From Jeongeupia wiesaeckerbachi (GTDB lineage: Bacteria; Pseudomonadota; Gammaproteobacteria; Burkholderiales; Chitinibacteraceae): a stretch of 64,000 bases of DNA. The stretch lies in NCBI RefSeq assembly GCF_050916355.1, contig NZ_CP136946.1, positions 3,410,001 to 3,474,000 of the forward strand, in the 5' to 3' direction. A program made the translations under genes and the position numbers. Positions 42,339 through 52,585 of this stretch are shown here, one piece after another. Every line of letters begins with the position of its first letter. The first letter of the stretch is position 1. The notes under the pieces were generated by a model, which was given only the letters and a program-made list of their open reading frames with translations, searched no databases and was not told where the DNA came from.

Positions 42339-42557
42339 TCAGGCAGCTGCCAGACCACCGAAAGCCGGAAGTGCATGCTCATCCCGGGCATGGTGATGTA
42401 TCGCCTCTTTCAGCACCTGCTTGGCACAGCCCGCACACTTGCCACAGCACGTTGCCACTTCGGTCTCGTGCTTGAGTTCCTTGAATGTGCGCACACCCCG
42501 CATGACGGCGCGGTGGATGTCTTTGTCGGTAACGCTGTTGCAGACGCAAACGTACAT
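42339..42557 (-). CDS. bfd: Bacterioferritin-associated ferredoxin
   Basis: A 72-residue [2Fe-2S] protein. The four cluster cysteines appear as VCVCNSVTDKDI and TCCGKCAGC (a C-x-C and a C-x2-C pair). Bfd docks on bacterioferritin haem and delivers electrons that release stored iron, and here it lies next to the two bfr genes, convergent with them. A Fur-like box 20 bp upstream of its start predicts induction under iron starvation. Confidence 0.95.
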   Translation of the reverse strand: MYVCVCNSVTDKDIHRAVMRGVRTFKELKHETEVATCCGKCAGCAKQVLKEAIHHHARDEHALPAFGGLAAA

Positions 42558-42576
42558 GGGGGCGAAGTAAAATATT

Positions 42577-42595
42577 GATAAGCATTCTCATTATG
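42577..42595 (-). promoter_or_regulatory. Fur-box upstream of bfd
   Basis: GATAAGCATTCTCATTATG matches about 15 of 19 positions of the Fur consensus and lies 20 bp upstream of the bfd start codon, a typical position for repression by Fe-Fur. Confidence 0.7.
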
Positions 42596-42860
42596 CTTTC
42601 AATTCCATTCGGTACGCAAGTAACGGCAACCCACGCCCGCGGGCAAGCCGATGAACGGTTTGTTCTTCACTGCCCGGCCCACACAGCCATGCATAGCCCC
42701 CAACGCGGCCGCGCAGGTCGAGGATCCGCCCCAGACCTTTGCATGACAGCGGCACGCGACCGGGTTGACCTGCTGCTCGACCGGCGCGAGCCGGCTGACG
42801 ATGCCAAATGCCAGTCTGAAGGTAGGCAAGCGCAACGGTGAGCGCCAGAAGTTTGCTCAT
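42591..42860 (-). CDS. Uncertain small exported protein gene near bfd
   Basis: An 89-residue frame starting MSKLLALTVALAYLQTG, which looks like a signal peptide, but the rest is Arg/Gly-rich without recognisable features and may be in the wrong frame. A Fur-like half site (TGATAATGAGTG, minus strand, near 42892-42903) lies upstream, and the 3' end runs into the bfd Fur box. The frame shifted by one gives a Cys-rich end, so a sequencing or real frameshift is possible. Low confidence. Confidence 0.25.
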   Translation of the reverse strand: MSKLLALTVALAYLQTGIWHRQPARAGRAAGQPGRVPLSCKGLGRILDLRGRVGGYAWLCGPGSEEQTVHRLARGRGLPLLAYRMELKA

Positions 42861-42943
42861 CGCACGCCACCAACTTAACAACGACACTCATTATCACTAA
42901 CAAGCTCTGCCAGTTCTGACCATCAAAGGCCTAGCCGAAAAAC

Positions 42944-42974
42944 AAAAAGCCCCGCATCAAGCGGGGCTTTTTTG
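42944..42974 (-). terminator. Intrinsic terminator of purA
   Basis: A perfect 12-bp stem (42944-42955 with 42961-42972) around ATCAA, flanked by A and T runs, 15 bp beyond the purA stop. Confidence 0.93.
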
Positions 42975-42989
42975 GACGACAGCGCGTAC

Positions 42990-44285
<1,296 letters not shown>

Positions 44286-44351
44286 GCCTAACCTCAATCA
44301 ATCAAATGTAAATGCAAACGGTAAGCGCAGCGGGCAGCCGCGCAGACCGGA

Positions 44352-45506
44352 TTATGCCTTGCCGTCGAATGCGACGACCTGCCAGCCATCTTTGCCCTCG
44401 ACCAGCTGCCGATCGACGCGTACTTCGCCGGCAACAACGCCGAGGTCGACCACAACGGTCTCCCCTTGCGCCCGCAGCGCACGAATCGCGGCGATCAGCC
44501 GCGGATCGTCGCCAACCGGCGCCAGGATGCCGGGTGCGGCATCCGGGAACGGCAGACGCGTCAGTGCGCGAACATCGAGACTGAAGCCGGTCGCTGCACG
44601 CGCCCGGCCGAATTTTTCCCCAACGCGATCGTAGCGGCCGCCACGCGCCAGCGCATTCGCGAATCCCCGGGTATAGGCCGCAAAGACCAGCCCGGTGTGA
44701 TAGTCGCTGCTCTTGACCTCGGCCAGATCGAAACGAACCGCAATCTGCCGTGCCGCCAGCGCGGTCGCCAGCGCTTGCAATGCATCGATCGCCTCGCCAA
44801 TACCGGCAACCGGCGGCAAAGCGGCACGTGCGCGCGCAAGCGTTTCGGCACCGCCGTACAGCGAAGGCAGCGCACACAAACCGAGCGCGAGATCTTTCGG
44901 CAAATCCGCCGTCAGCGTCTGCAGCGTCGGCACATCTTTTTGCTGCAGCGCAGAGAATGCCTGTTCGCGGCGCTCGCCGTGCAACGATGCTGCATCGGCC
45001 AGCGCATGAAACAGACCGATATGGCCAATATCCAGCCGCACGTCCTCGAGACCCGCAATCCCCAGACAGGCGAACAGCAACTCGATGATTTCGACATCGG
45101 CGGCGACATTGGTACTACCGTAAATCTCGGCACCAATCTGCCGTGGCTCGCGCGTCGATTGAATCCCGTCCGGACGGGTATTGACCACCGAGCCCGCATA
45201 GCACAGCCGGGTGACGCCCTTGCGATTGAGGATGTGCGCATCAATGCGGGCAACCTGCGGCGTTATGTCCGCGCGCAGCCCCATCTGACGTCCGGTCAGC
45301 TCGTCGACGAGCTTGAACGTCTTGAGATTCAATGCCGGATCGTCCAGCAGAAACAGCGATTCGACGTACTCGACCAGCGGCGGCATCACCAGCTCGTAGC
45401 CGTAGTGGCCGAACAAATCGAGCATGCCGCGACGCATGGTCTCGATCTGCCGCGCCTCGCGCGGCAAAACGTCGGAAATGTGCTCCGGGAGAATCCAGTT
45501 TCTCAT
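44352..45506 (-). CDS. hisZ: ATP phosphoribosyltransferase regulatory subunit
   Basis: A 384-residue HisZ, a histidyl-tRNA synthetase paralogue without tRNA charging activity. It activates and confers histidine feedback on the short HisG. WILPEHISDVLPREA, LRADITPQVARI and GGRYDRVG match; the anticodon-binding domain of true HisS (present at 52586 in this window) is absent. Its presence implies a short-form HisG elsewhere in the genome. The start at 45506 (MRNWILPEH) is the family start. Confidence 0.95.
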   Translation of the reverse strand: MRNWILPEHISDVLPREARQIETMRRGMLDLFGHYGYELVMPPLVEYVESLFLLDDPALNLKTFKLVDELTGRQMGLRADITPQVARIDAHILNRKGVTRLCYAGSVVNTRPDGIQSTREPRQIGAEIYGSTNVAADVEIIELLFACLGIAGLEDVRLDIGHIGLFHALADAASLHGERREQAFSALQQKDVPTLQTLTADLPKDLALGLCALPSLYGGAETLARARAALPPVAGIGEAIDALQALATALAARQIAVRFDLAEVKSSDYHTGLVFAAYTRGFANALARGGRYDRVGEKFGRARAATGFSLDVRALTRLPFPDAAPGILAPVGDDPRLIAAIRALRAQGETVVVDLGVVAGEVRVDRQLVEGKDGWQVVAFDGKA

Positions 45507-45573
45507 GCTTCCATTCAAACCAAAGGCCCGCCGGCAAAGCCGGTCGGGCACCATCAATCCATCACAACGCCAG

Positions 45574-45759
45574 TCAGCGCGCCACCAGTGCCAGCAGCAT
45601 GCCTCCCAGCAACGAAACCAAGCCGAACACGCGAATATGCCGGTCGGGCAAACCGGCAATCCGCAACATATTGCGCTTCCAGAACGCTGGCATTGCAAAC
45701 GGCAGCAGGCCTTCGATCACCATGACCAAGGCTAGTGCCAATGCCAGCGCCTCGATCAC
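45574..45759 (-). CDS. DUF2065 (YjeT-like) membrane protein
   Basis: A 61-residue protein with two hydrophobic helices (MIEALALALALVMVIEGLLP and FGLVSLLGGMLLALVA) separated by KRNMLRIAGLPDRHIR, the DUF2065 pattern. The function is unknown. It overlaps the hflC stop by 4 bp, the same place it holds in E. coli and many other proteobacteria, so it is probably linked to the HflKC complex. Confidence 0.9.
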   Translation of the reverse strand: MIEALALALALVMVIEGLLPFAMPAFWKRNMLRIAGLPDRHIRVFGLVSLLGGMLLALVAR

Positions 45760-46631
45760 TTGCTGCCGCTCCGCGGGTTCTTCATGTACTTGAAGAAGTC
45801 CGAGCTCGGATCGACAACCAGCACATCGCTCTTCTTGCTGAAGCTCTGCTTGTAGGCGTCCAGACTCTTGTAGAACGAGTAGAACTCCGGGTTCTTGCCA
45901 TAGGCCGCGTTGTAGATCGCGGCGGCCTTGCCGTCACCCTGGCCCTTGAGCTGCTGCGCCTGATTGTACGCGTCCGCCATGATCACTTCGCGCTGCTTGT
46001 CGGCTTCTGCCCTGATTCTCTCGGCATCGGCCGAACCTTCGGCGCGCAACTGACTGGCCACGGCTTTGCGTTCGGATTGCATCCGTTCGTACACCGATAC
46101 CAGCGTGCTGTCTTCCAACTCGACACGCTTGACCCGAACATCCACGACACGCACACCGATCCGCTTAGCATCCTCATCTGCCACTTTGCGCACATAGGCC
46201 ATGACTTCTTCGCGCTTGCCGGAAATCACGTCCTGCACCGTGCGCTTGCCGAACTCGTCGCGCAGCATGTTGTTGACGGTGTTGCGCAGCCGGTCAACGG
46301 CTTTACGCTCGTCAAGCCCCACTGCCTTGTAATAACGCTCAACATCAAAAATCTGCCACTTGATGTAGCTATCGACCTTGACGTTCATCTTCTCGATCGT
46401 CTGCACCCGTGCCGGCTGGTTTTCGTCGATTGTTTGAATGCGTTTATCGAAGTAACGGACATCCTGCAGCAACGGGATCTTGAAGTGGATCCCCGGATCG
46501 CTGATGACGCGCTTGGCTTCGGAAAACTGGAACACCACGGCGTACTGACGCTGATCGACGGTAAAGAACGTCGTACTCAGTACGAACAGCGCCACCAGAA
46601 TCAATGCCAGCGTTGGCAAAATACGGTTCAT
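45756..46631 (-). CDS. hflC: FtsH modulator HflC
   Basis: A 291-residue SPFH (band 7) protein with one N-terminal membrane anchor (about 5-23) and a large periplasmic part. The prohibitin-like domain (VDQRQYAVVFQFSEAKRV, LRNTVNNMLRDEFGKRTVQDV) is followed by a long charged coiled coil (SERKAVASQLRAEGSADAER). With HflK it forms the cage around the FtsH protease. It starts 12 bp after hflK. Confidence 0.96.
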   Translation of the reverse strand: MNRILPTLALILVALFVLSTTFFTVDQRQYAVVFQFSEAKRVISDPGIHFKIPLLQDVRYFDKRIQTIDENQPARVQTIEKMNVKVDSYIKWQIFDVERYYKAVGLDERKAVDRLRNTVNNMLRDEFGKRTVQDVISGKREEVMAYVRKVADEDAKRIGVRVVDVRVKRVELEDSTLVSVYERMQSERKAVASQLRAEGSADAERIRAEADKQREVIMADAYNQAQQLKGQGDGKAAAIYNAAYGKNPEFYSFYKSLDAYKQSFSKKSDVLVVDPSSDFFKYMKNPRSGSK

Positions 46632-46643
46632 TTTTTCTCCCCC

Positions 46644-47816
46644 TTATCGACCGTAACGCTCGCCGCGATCATTCGCGCGCGGTGCGGGCACCGGAGCCGC
46701 TACGGCCTCGGCCGCCGGCTTGGCCACTTCACCGGTCGTAGCCGGTGTAGAGGAGGAAGTCATCTGCATCAGCTTGTCGAGCGGCAGATACAGCAGATTA
46801 TTGCCCGACTTTTGATCGACCAGCACCTTGGTGGTGTTCTGATACATCTGCTGCATCGCATCCAGATACATCCGCTCACGGGTTACCTGCGGTGCCTTCG
46901 CATACTCGGTCGCCACTTGCGTAAAGCGCGCGGCATCACCTTCGGCACGCGCAACGACCTGCTGCTTGTAGCCTTCGGCTTCCTGCACCAGTCGCGACGC
47001 CATACCACTGGCCTTCGGCACCACATCGTTGGCGTAGGCGGTGCCTTCGTTGATCAAGCGCGCTTTGTCCTGGCGCGCCTTGACTGCATCGGCAAACGCG
47101 GCCTGAACCTGCTCAGGCGGCTGGGCATCGGAGATATTGACCCGGGCCACCGAAACGCCGGTTGCGTAGCGATCCAGCAGCTCTTGCATCAGCTCCTTGG
47201 TGTCCTCACCGATCTTCCCGCGCCCTTCGTTGAGCACGTAATCAACCTTGTTCTTGCCAATCACTTCGCGAATCGCGGTCTCGGCAGCCTGTTTGACCAG
47301 GTCTTTGCCATCCTTGTCGCTACGGCGGTTGTTGAACACGAAATCCTTCGCCGACTTCAGCGTGTATTGGATTTCGAGCTGCACATCGATGATGTTCTGG
47401 TCGCCGGTCAGCATCACCGCTTCATCGTCCGACTTGCCTTCGGCGCGTGCACCGACGTCAAGACTGCGGATTTCGGTGACATTGACCAGTTCGCGACTTT
47501 CGATCGGCCACGGCAGATGCCAATGCAGACCGGAGTTCTCGACCGTTTCGACGTAGCGGCCAAAGCGCATGATCACGGCGTCTTCACGCTCGTCGACCAC
47601 ATAGAAACCGGAAGCGCCCCAGAGCACCAAAAGCACGGCGACGATTGCGCCAATGCCGGTCAGGCCGCCTCGGCCGCTCAATTGTGGACGTGGTCCCTGA
47701 CCATTGCCGCCACCAAAGAAACGGGAAAGCTTGCCCGTCAGGTTGCGGATCATTTCGTCGAGATCAGGCGGGCCATCCTTGCGGCGGCCGCCCCATTGCG
47801 GGTCGTTTTGGCTCAT
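46644..47816 (-). CDS. hflK: FtsH modulator HflK
   Basis: A 390-residue SPFH protein. A Gly-rich cytoplasmic N-terminus (FFGGGNGQGPRP) and DPQWGGRRKDGPPDLDE precede the membrane helix (about 53-72), the SPFH domain (VDEREDAVIMRFGRYVET, LHWHLPWP) and a coiled coil (ARLVQEAEGYKQQVVARAEG). It ends in an Ala/Pro/Val-rich tail. It is the HflC partner and lies directly downstream of hflX, as in E. coli. Confidence 0.96.
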   Translation of the reverse strand: MSQNDPQWGGRRKDGPPDLDEMIRNLTGKLSRFFGGGNGQGPRPQLSGRGGLTGIGAIVAVLLVLWGASGFYVVDEREDAVIMRFGRYVETVENSGLHWHLPWPIESRELVNVTEIRSLDVGARAEGKSDDEAVMLTGDQNIIDVQLEIQYTLKSAKDFVFNNRRSDKDGKDLVKQAAETAIREVIGKNKVDYVLNEGRGKIGEDTKELMQELLDRYATGVSVARVNISDAQPPEQVQAAFADAVKARQDKARLINEGTAYANDVVPKASGMASRLVQEAEGYKQQVVARAEGDAARFTQVATEYAKAPQVTRERMYLDAMQQMYQNTTKVLVDQKSGNNLLYLPLDKLMQMTSSSTPATTGEVAKPAAEAVAAPVPAPRANDRGERYGR

Positions 47817-47821
47817 TATCG

Positions 47822-48925
47822 TTAGTTTTCCTCGCTGGGTTGGCTCATGAGATCGACCAAAGCCGAACGGAGCAGGTCCAAGCCATTCCCGCGCATGGCA
47901 CTCAGACGCACGGCCTGAATCTTACCATACTCGTTCAGCAGGACAGCTGGCTCGCCTCCCTTCAGGTCGATCTTGTTCCAGACCATCAATTGCGGAATCC
48001 GTTCCGCACCAATTTCCTGCAAAACCTCATTGACAGCTTCCACCTGCGCATCACGCAGCGGATGATTCACGTCGACCACATGCAGTAACAGATCGGCCTC
48101 GATCGTCTCCTCCAGCGTAGCCCGAAACGCCGCAACCAGCGTATGCGGCAAGCTGCGTATGAATCCAACCGTGTCGGACAGAATGACCGAGTGTTCCGTA
48201 TCAAGAAACAGCTTGCGCGACGTGGTATCGAGCGTCGCAAACAACTGGTCCGCTGCGTAGATTTTGGCCTTGGTCAGCGCATTGAACAGCGTCGACTTGC
48301 CCGCGTTGGTATAGCCGACAATCGACACCGTAAATTGACCGCGGCGTGCACGGGCACGACGTTGCGTCGCGCGCTGCTTTTGCACCGTGGCAAGCTGGTC
48401 CTTGAGTCGTTTGACGCGAATCCCGATCAGGCGGCGGTCGGTTTCAAGCTGCGTCTCCCCTGGGCCACGCAAGCCAATCCCGCCCTTCTGACGCTCAAGG
48501 TGCGTCCAACCGCGAATCAATCGTGTCTGGATATGCGCCAATTGCGCCAGTTCGACCTGCAGCTTGCCCTCGGCGGTGCGGGCGCGCTGGGCAAAAATAT
48601 CGAGGATCAGCGTTGTCCGATCGATCACGCGGCATTGCATGACGCGTTCGAGATTGCGCTCTTGGGCAGGAGAAAGCTGATGGTTAAAAATCACCATCGG
48701 CGCTTCGTGCGCCTGCACTGCCTCGGCGATTTCCTGTGCCTTGCCGCTACCGGCGAAATACGCCGGATCCGGTCGGGCACGCTTGCCCTCCACGATGTAC
48801 AACGGCGTGACGCCGGCGCTTTCGACCAACTGGACGAATTCGTCGACGCCATCGCGATAGTCCGGCTCGCCAAAGTCGAGACAAACCAAGACGGCCGAGT
48901 CGCCGCCCTTATGACGTTCAAACAT
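47822..48925 (-). CDS. hflX: Ribosome-associated GTPase HflX
   Basis: A 367-residue HflX, which splits stalled or stressed 70S ribosomes. The N-terminal HflX domain (about 1-185, with GKAQEIAEAV, SPAQERNLERVMQCRVIDRT and GGIGLRGPGETQLE) is followed by the G domain: G1 GYTNAGKST, G3 DTVGFIRSLPH and G4 NKID. It lacks the roughly 50-residue C-terminal domain of E. coli HflX (426 residues), as I believe many betaproteobacterial versions do. It lies 91 bp downstream of hfq, with a hairpin between. Confidence 0.95.
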   Translation of the reverse strand: MFERHKGGDSAVLVCLDFGEPDYRDGVDEFVQLVESAGVTPLYIVEGKRARPDPAYFAGSGKAQEIAEAVQAHEAPMVIFNHQLSPAQERNLERVMQCRVIDRTTLILDIFAQRARTAEGKLQVELAQLAHIQTRLIRGWTHLERQKGGIGLRGPGETQLETDRRLIGIRVKRLKDQLATVQKQRATQRRARARRGQFTVSIVGYTNAGKSTLFNALTKAKIYAADQLFATLDTTSRKLFLDTEHSVILSDTVGFIRSLPHTLVAAFRATLEETIEADLLLHVVDVNHPLRDAQVEAVNEVLQEIGAERIPQLMVWNKIDLKGGEPAVLLNEYGKIQAVRLSAMRGNGLDLLRSALVDLMSQPSEEN

Positions 48926-48962
48926 GCCTATCTTTTTTCAGTGGCACACAAGGCCCAAACAA

Positions 48963-48997
48963 GTGAAAACCCCGAAAGGCAGCCGCCTGTCGGGGTT
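48963..48997 (-). terminator. Hairpin between hfq and hflX
   Basis: AACCCCGA (48968-48975) pairs with TCGGGGTT (48990-48997), enclosing a second small stem (AGGC/GCCT). The minus strand then has TTTT. It probably attenuates rather than abolishes read-through from hfq to hflX. Confidence 0.75.
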
Positions 48998-49016
48998 GAC
49001 GTTAGACGCAAAACGC

Positions 49017-49280
49017 TCAAGCTTCGCCAGCAGGTGCTGCGGCGGCAGCTTGCGGATTGTCATGCGGAATCGTAACCGGGCGCGACGGCACCACGGTGGA
49101 AATCGCGTGTTTGTACACCATCTGGGTCACATTGTTGCGAAGCAACACGACGTACTGATCAAACGACTCAATCTGACCTTGCAGTTTGATGCCGTTGACG
49201 AGGTAGATGTAAACGGGAACGTGCTCTTTGCGCAGGATGTTCAGGAACGGGTCTTGCAGCATTTGCCCCTTGGCACTCAT
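49017..49280 (-). CDS. hfq: RNA chaperone Hfq
   Basis: An 87-residue Hfq. The Sm1 motif (GQMLQDPFLNILRKEHVPV, VNGIKLQGQIESFDQYVVLL) and Sm2 motif (MVYKHAISTVVPSRPV) are typical, and the distal and proximal RNA-binding residues Gln8, Phe39-type aromatic, Tyr and Lys-His of YKHA are kept. The C-terminal tail is short (HDNPQAAAAAPAGEA). It lies between der and hflX, the usual betaproteobacterial arrangement. Confidence 0.98.
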   Translation of the reverse strand: MSAKGQMLQDPFLNILRKEHVPVYIYLVNGIKLQGQIESFDQYVVLLRNNVTQMVYKHAISTVVPSRPVTIPHDNPQAAAAAPAGEA

Positions 49281-49392
49281 TGTTGTTCTCCGATGTGTTT
49301 GTTATTGGTCGAATCGTTTTGGTCGAACGGGGTAGCGTCTTACGCTTATAGTACAGAACTTGTCGGGCTGCCACCATGCTGCGGAGCAGCAA

Positions 49393-50754
49393 TCAGAACT
49401 TGCTACGTGGCTTCGGCTTCGGCCCCGGCTTCTTGTTCTTGTCGTCATAGGGGTTCGTATTACGCTTGAACTGGACCCGCAGCGGCGTGCCCTGCAGCTT
49501 GAACACCTTCATAAAGCTGCGCTCCAGATAGCGCCAGTAAGAATCTGGCACTTGCTCAAGCGCGTTGCCATGCACAATCACCACCGGCGGATTGGAACCG
49601 CCCTGATGCGCATAGCGCATCTTCGGACGAATCTTGCCGGAAAGCGGTGGCTGCTGACGCTCGAGCATCATCTGCAATGCATTGGTCAGCTTCGGCGTCG
49701 GAATCTTGATCATCGCAGCGGTATAAGCCTGGTCGATCGACTTGAACAGCTCGCCCACACCCTGCCCGCCCAGCGCCGAAATGTAGTGGAACTTGGCGAA
49801 GTCGAGGAAGGACAGCTTGCGATCAATCTCGCGCTTGATCCGGTCGCGTTGCTCGGTATTCGCGGCTTCCCACTTATTGACCGCTACCACCAGCGCGCGG
49901 CCGGTTTCCATCACAAAGCTGGCCACGCGCGCGTCCTGGTCGGACACTTCCTGGGTTGCATCAAGCACCAGCACCGCGACGTTGGCATCTTCGATGGCCT
50001 GCATGGTCTTGATGACGGAGAACTTCTCGATCATCTCGGTGACCTTGCCGCGCTTGCGCACGCCAGCGGTGTCGATGATGGTGTACGGCGAACCGCTGCG
50101 CTCGAAGTCGATGTAGACCGAATCACGCGTCGTGCCCGGCTCGTCGAACGCGATCACGCGCTCCTCGCCGAGCACCGCATTGACCAGCGTGCTCTTGCCG
50201 ACGTTCGGACGGCCCACGACGGCAAACTTCGGGTGTTTCGCTTCTTCTTCATCGACCGGCACTTCGAAACCGTCGAGGATTTCGTTGATCAGGTCGCGCA
50301 CGCCTTCGCCATGGCTGCCGGAGATAGCGACGGGCTCACCCAAGCCAAGCTCGTAGAAATCCGCCGTAACCACGGCGCGTTGCATGCCTTCGACCTTGTT
50401 GACCGCAACCCAGACCGGGCGATCGATCTGACGCAGCCGCTGGGCGATGATCTTGTCCTGCGGCGTGATGCCGACACGACCATCGACGATGAAGACAATG
50501 GCATCGGCCTCGTCAACGGCTTGCAGCGTCTGCCGCGCCATTTCGAACATGATGCCTTCGTCGACGACCGGCTCGAAACCACCGGTATCAACGACAAAGT
50601 ACGGCTTCTCACCGACGCGCCCGTGACCGTAATGGCGGTCGCGGGTCAGACCCGGCTGATCGGCGACGAGCGCATCGCGCGTCTTGGTCAGTCGGTTGAA
50701 GAGCGTGGACTTGCCTACATTCGGCCGGCCCACGAGGGCAATCGTCGGTTTCAT
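49393..50754 (-). CDS. der: Ribosome-associated GTPase Der (EngA)
   Basis: A 453-residue protein with two tandem G domains and a C-terminal KH-like domain, required for 50S assembly. Both P-loops read GRPNVGKST (about 8-16 and 184-192), with DTGGFEP and DTAGVRKRGK as G3 motifs and two NKxE/NKWE-type G4 motifs. The basic end (NKKPGPKPKPRSKF) is typical. It lies 17 bp after bamB on the same strand. Confidence 0.97.
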   Translation of the reverse strand: MKPTIALVGRPNVGKSTLFNRLTKTRDALVADQPGLTRDRHYGHGRVGEKPYFVVDTGGFEPVVDEGIMFEMARQTLQAVDEADAIVFIVDGRVGITPQDKIIAQRLRQIDRPVWVAVNKVEGMQRAVVTADFYELGLGEPVAISGSHGEGVRDLINEILDGFEVPVDEEEAKHPKFAVVGRPNVGKSTLVNAVLGEERVIAFDEPGTTRDSVYIDFERSGSPYTIIDTAGVRKRGKVTEMIEKFSVIKTMQAIEDANVAVLVLDATQEVSDQDARVASFVMETGRALVVAVNKWEAANTEQRDRIKREIDRKLSFLDFAKFHYISALGGQGVGELFKSIDQAYTAAMIKIPTPKLTNALQMMLERQQPPLSGKIRPKMRYAHQGGSNPPVVIVHGNALEQVPDSYWRYLERSFMKVFKLQGTPLRVQFKRNTNPYDDKNKKPGPKPKPRSKF

Positions 50755-50771
50755 TGATATGTTCTTACGGT

Positions 50772-51902
50772 CTATTTCACAGTCAGCGCAAAAACGTCAC
50801 CGCTTTGCGACTGCACGATCAGTTTGTTATCGAATACGACCGGTTCGGCCGCAATGCGCGTGCCGTCGGTCGCCAATTGGCCGACCAGGCTGCCGTCGTC
50901 AGACTTGAGCAGATGGACATAGCCCTCGTAATCGGCCACAGCCACATAGTCGCCGAGCATCGTCGGTGTGCCGACCGAGCGCGCGACCAGTTTGTCCTGC
51001 TTCCACAGGCTGCGACCGCTGTTGCGGTCATAGCCAAGTACATTGCCGTCGGCATCGGTCACGGCAAGGACGCGGCTATTGCCGGCGACGCCGGCGTAGC
51101 TCGAGACTTCCCGCGACCAGACCGGCGAACCGTTCAACACGTTGAAGCACGATACCCGGCCTTGATAGGCGGCGGCACACACCATATTGCCGTTGACCTC
51201 GGGCGACGAGACCACGTCGGCGATCCGCTCGAGTTCGGTGGCGCCCTTGGGCATCGCCACCGGGCTATCCCACAGCACACGGCCATCCTGAGCACCGAGT
51301 GCAACCATCCGCCCGCCTGCCAGACCGGCCAGCGCAATGCCGCCACGCAAGGTCATCGGCGCATAGTTGCGCAGAATCAGCGCCGGCATCTGGCGCTGAA
51401 ACTGCCACTTGAGCGCGCCATCAACCGCGGACAGGCCACTGATTTTGCCGTCGACCGTCCGCACCAAGACGATGCCGTCGGCGATGGCCGGCGGCGACAC
51501 GATTTCGCTGCTCAGCTGCGCGTGCCACAGTGCCTTGCCGTCGTAGCTATAGGTAAAGACTTCGCCCTTGAGCGTGCCGACCGCGATCAAGCCCTCGCCC
51601 GCACCGACACCGCCCGCGATCGGCTTGTCGAGCTCGATCTGCCATTGGCTTGCGCCGCTGGCCAGCGACAGCGCGGTCAGCCGGTCCGGCGCGCCAGCCA
51701 CGACGAGCCGGTCACCGGCCTGCGCCGGCAGAAAACGGAAGTTGGTCTCACCACCGACCGAGGTATGCCACGCCTGGCTCAAACCGGCCTTATTTTCGAC
51801 GACCGGCAGCGGCGACGGCGTCGGCGCGTTGCTGATCGAGCCGCAGGCAGCCAACAGCAGCGCCAGCGGTGCCGCGACCAACAACTTAGACTTCATTCGC
51901 AT
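50772..51902 (-). CDS. bamB: Outer-membrane assembly lipoprotein BamB
   Basis: A 376-residue lipoprotein with the lipobox LLAAC (acylated Cys20) and an eight-bladed beta propeller built of PQQ-like repeats (SLASGASQWQIELD, VDGALKWQFQR, DGRVLWDSPV, RNSGRSLWKQD). BamB belongs to the BAM complex that inserts beta-barrel proteins. A second ATG two codons on is equally usable. It starts 1 bp after the yfgM stop and leads into der, as in E. coli. Confidence 0.96.
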   Translation of the reverse strand: MRMKSKLLVAAPLALLLAACGSISNAPTPSPLPVVENKAGLSQAWHTSVGGETNFRFLPAQAGDRLVVAGAPDRLTALSLASGASQWQIELDKPIAGGVGAGEGLIAVGTLKGEVFTYSYDGKALWHAQLSSEIVSPPAIADGIVLVRTVDGKISGLSAVDGALKWQFQRQMPALILRNYAPMTLRGGIALAGLAGGRMVALGAQDGRVLWDSPVAMPKGATELERIADVVSSPEVNGNMVCAAAYQGRVSCFNVLNGSPVWSREVSSYAGVAGNSRVLAVTDADGNVLGYDRNSGRSLWKQDKLVARSVGTPTMLGDYVAVADYEGYVHLLKSDDGSLVGQLATDGTRIAAEPVVFDNKLIVQSQSGDVFALTVK

Positions 51903-51903
51903 C

Positions 51904-52533
51904 TCAATCTTTTCCCAGCGCTTCGAGTTTGACTTCGACGAACTTCAGATTCGGTGCGTCCTTGGGCAACTTCGATTGCGCATCGCGGTAGGCATCACGC
52001 GCACCGGCCTTGTCACCCTTTTCCACCAGCACATCACCACGGACCTCGGCGAACAAGGCGGTGAACGCGTCGTCCTCGCGCGTCTGCAGCGTCGCCAGCG
52101 CAGCGTCGAACTGACCCGCATCGAGCTGCAATGCAGCCAAGCGCAGCCGTGCGACATCACGCAGCGGCGCTTCCTTGGCATTGGCAATTGCCCATTTCAG
52201 CTGGGTTTCGGCATCAGCCGGCTTGCTGGCGTTGACATCGGCCTTGGCCGCCAGCAGCGATGCGCGTGCCGCGTAAGCGGTCGAGCCATATTTCTGCTCG
52301 ATCGATTTGGTGGTCTCGGCGAGCTTGGCCGGATCGTTCAGCAACTGCGTCTCGGCCTGACCGTACAACTCGCCAGCGTCACGCGACTGCGATGCCTGAT
52401 GGCTTTGCCACCCTGCCCAGCCGCCCCAAGCCGCCAGCCCGGCGATCAGTGCGCCAGCCAGCCATTTGCCCCAGTCGTTCCACCAGGCCTTGAATTCGGC
52501 AATCTGTTCTTGTTCTTGCAGGTCAAACGCCAT
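51904..52533 (-). CDS. SecYEG ancillary subunit YfgM-like TPR protein
   Basis: A 209-residue protein: a short cytoplasmic N-terminus (MAFDLQEQEQIAEFKAWWND), one transmembrane helix (about 24-42, with a GGWAGW end) and a periplasmic TPR-like domain. This is the YfgM pattern, a partner of the Sec translocon and of periplasmic chaperones. Its position between hisS and bamB is conserved from E. coli to Betaproteobacteria. Confidence 0.9.
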   Translation of the reverse strand: MAFDLQEQEQIAEFKAWWNDWGKWLAGALIAGLAAWGGWAGWQSHQASQSRDAGELYGQAETQLLNDPAKLAETTKSIEQKYGSTAYAARASLLAAKADVNASKPADAETQLKWAIANAKEAPLRDVARLRLAALQLDAGQFDAALATLQTREDDAFTALFAEVRGDVLVEKGDKAGARDAYRDAQSKLPKDAPNLKFVEVKLEALGKD

Positions 52534-52585
52534 TGCTGTCCCCGTGCGATCTCAATCGTTTATTGAATGTCGTGAATGTCGGCGA

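Noticed and set aside
45735..47825. A 696-codon plus-strand frame
   Set aside because: It is antisense to hflC and hflK, both clear by motif and synteny; such shadow frames are common in GC-rich DNA.
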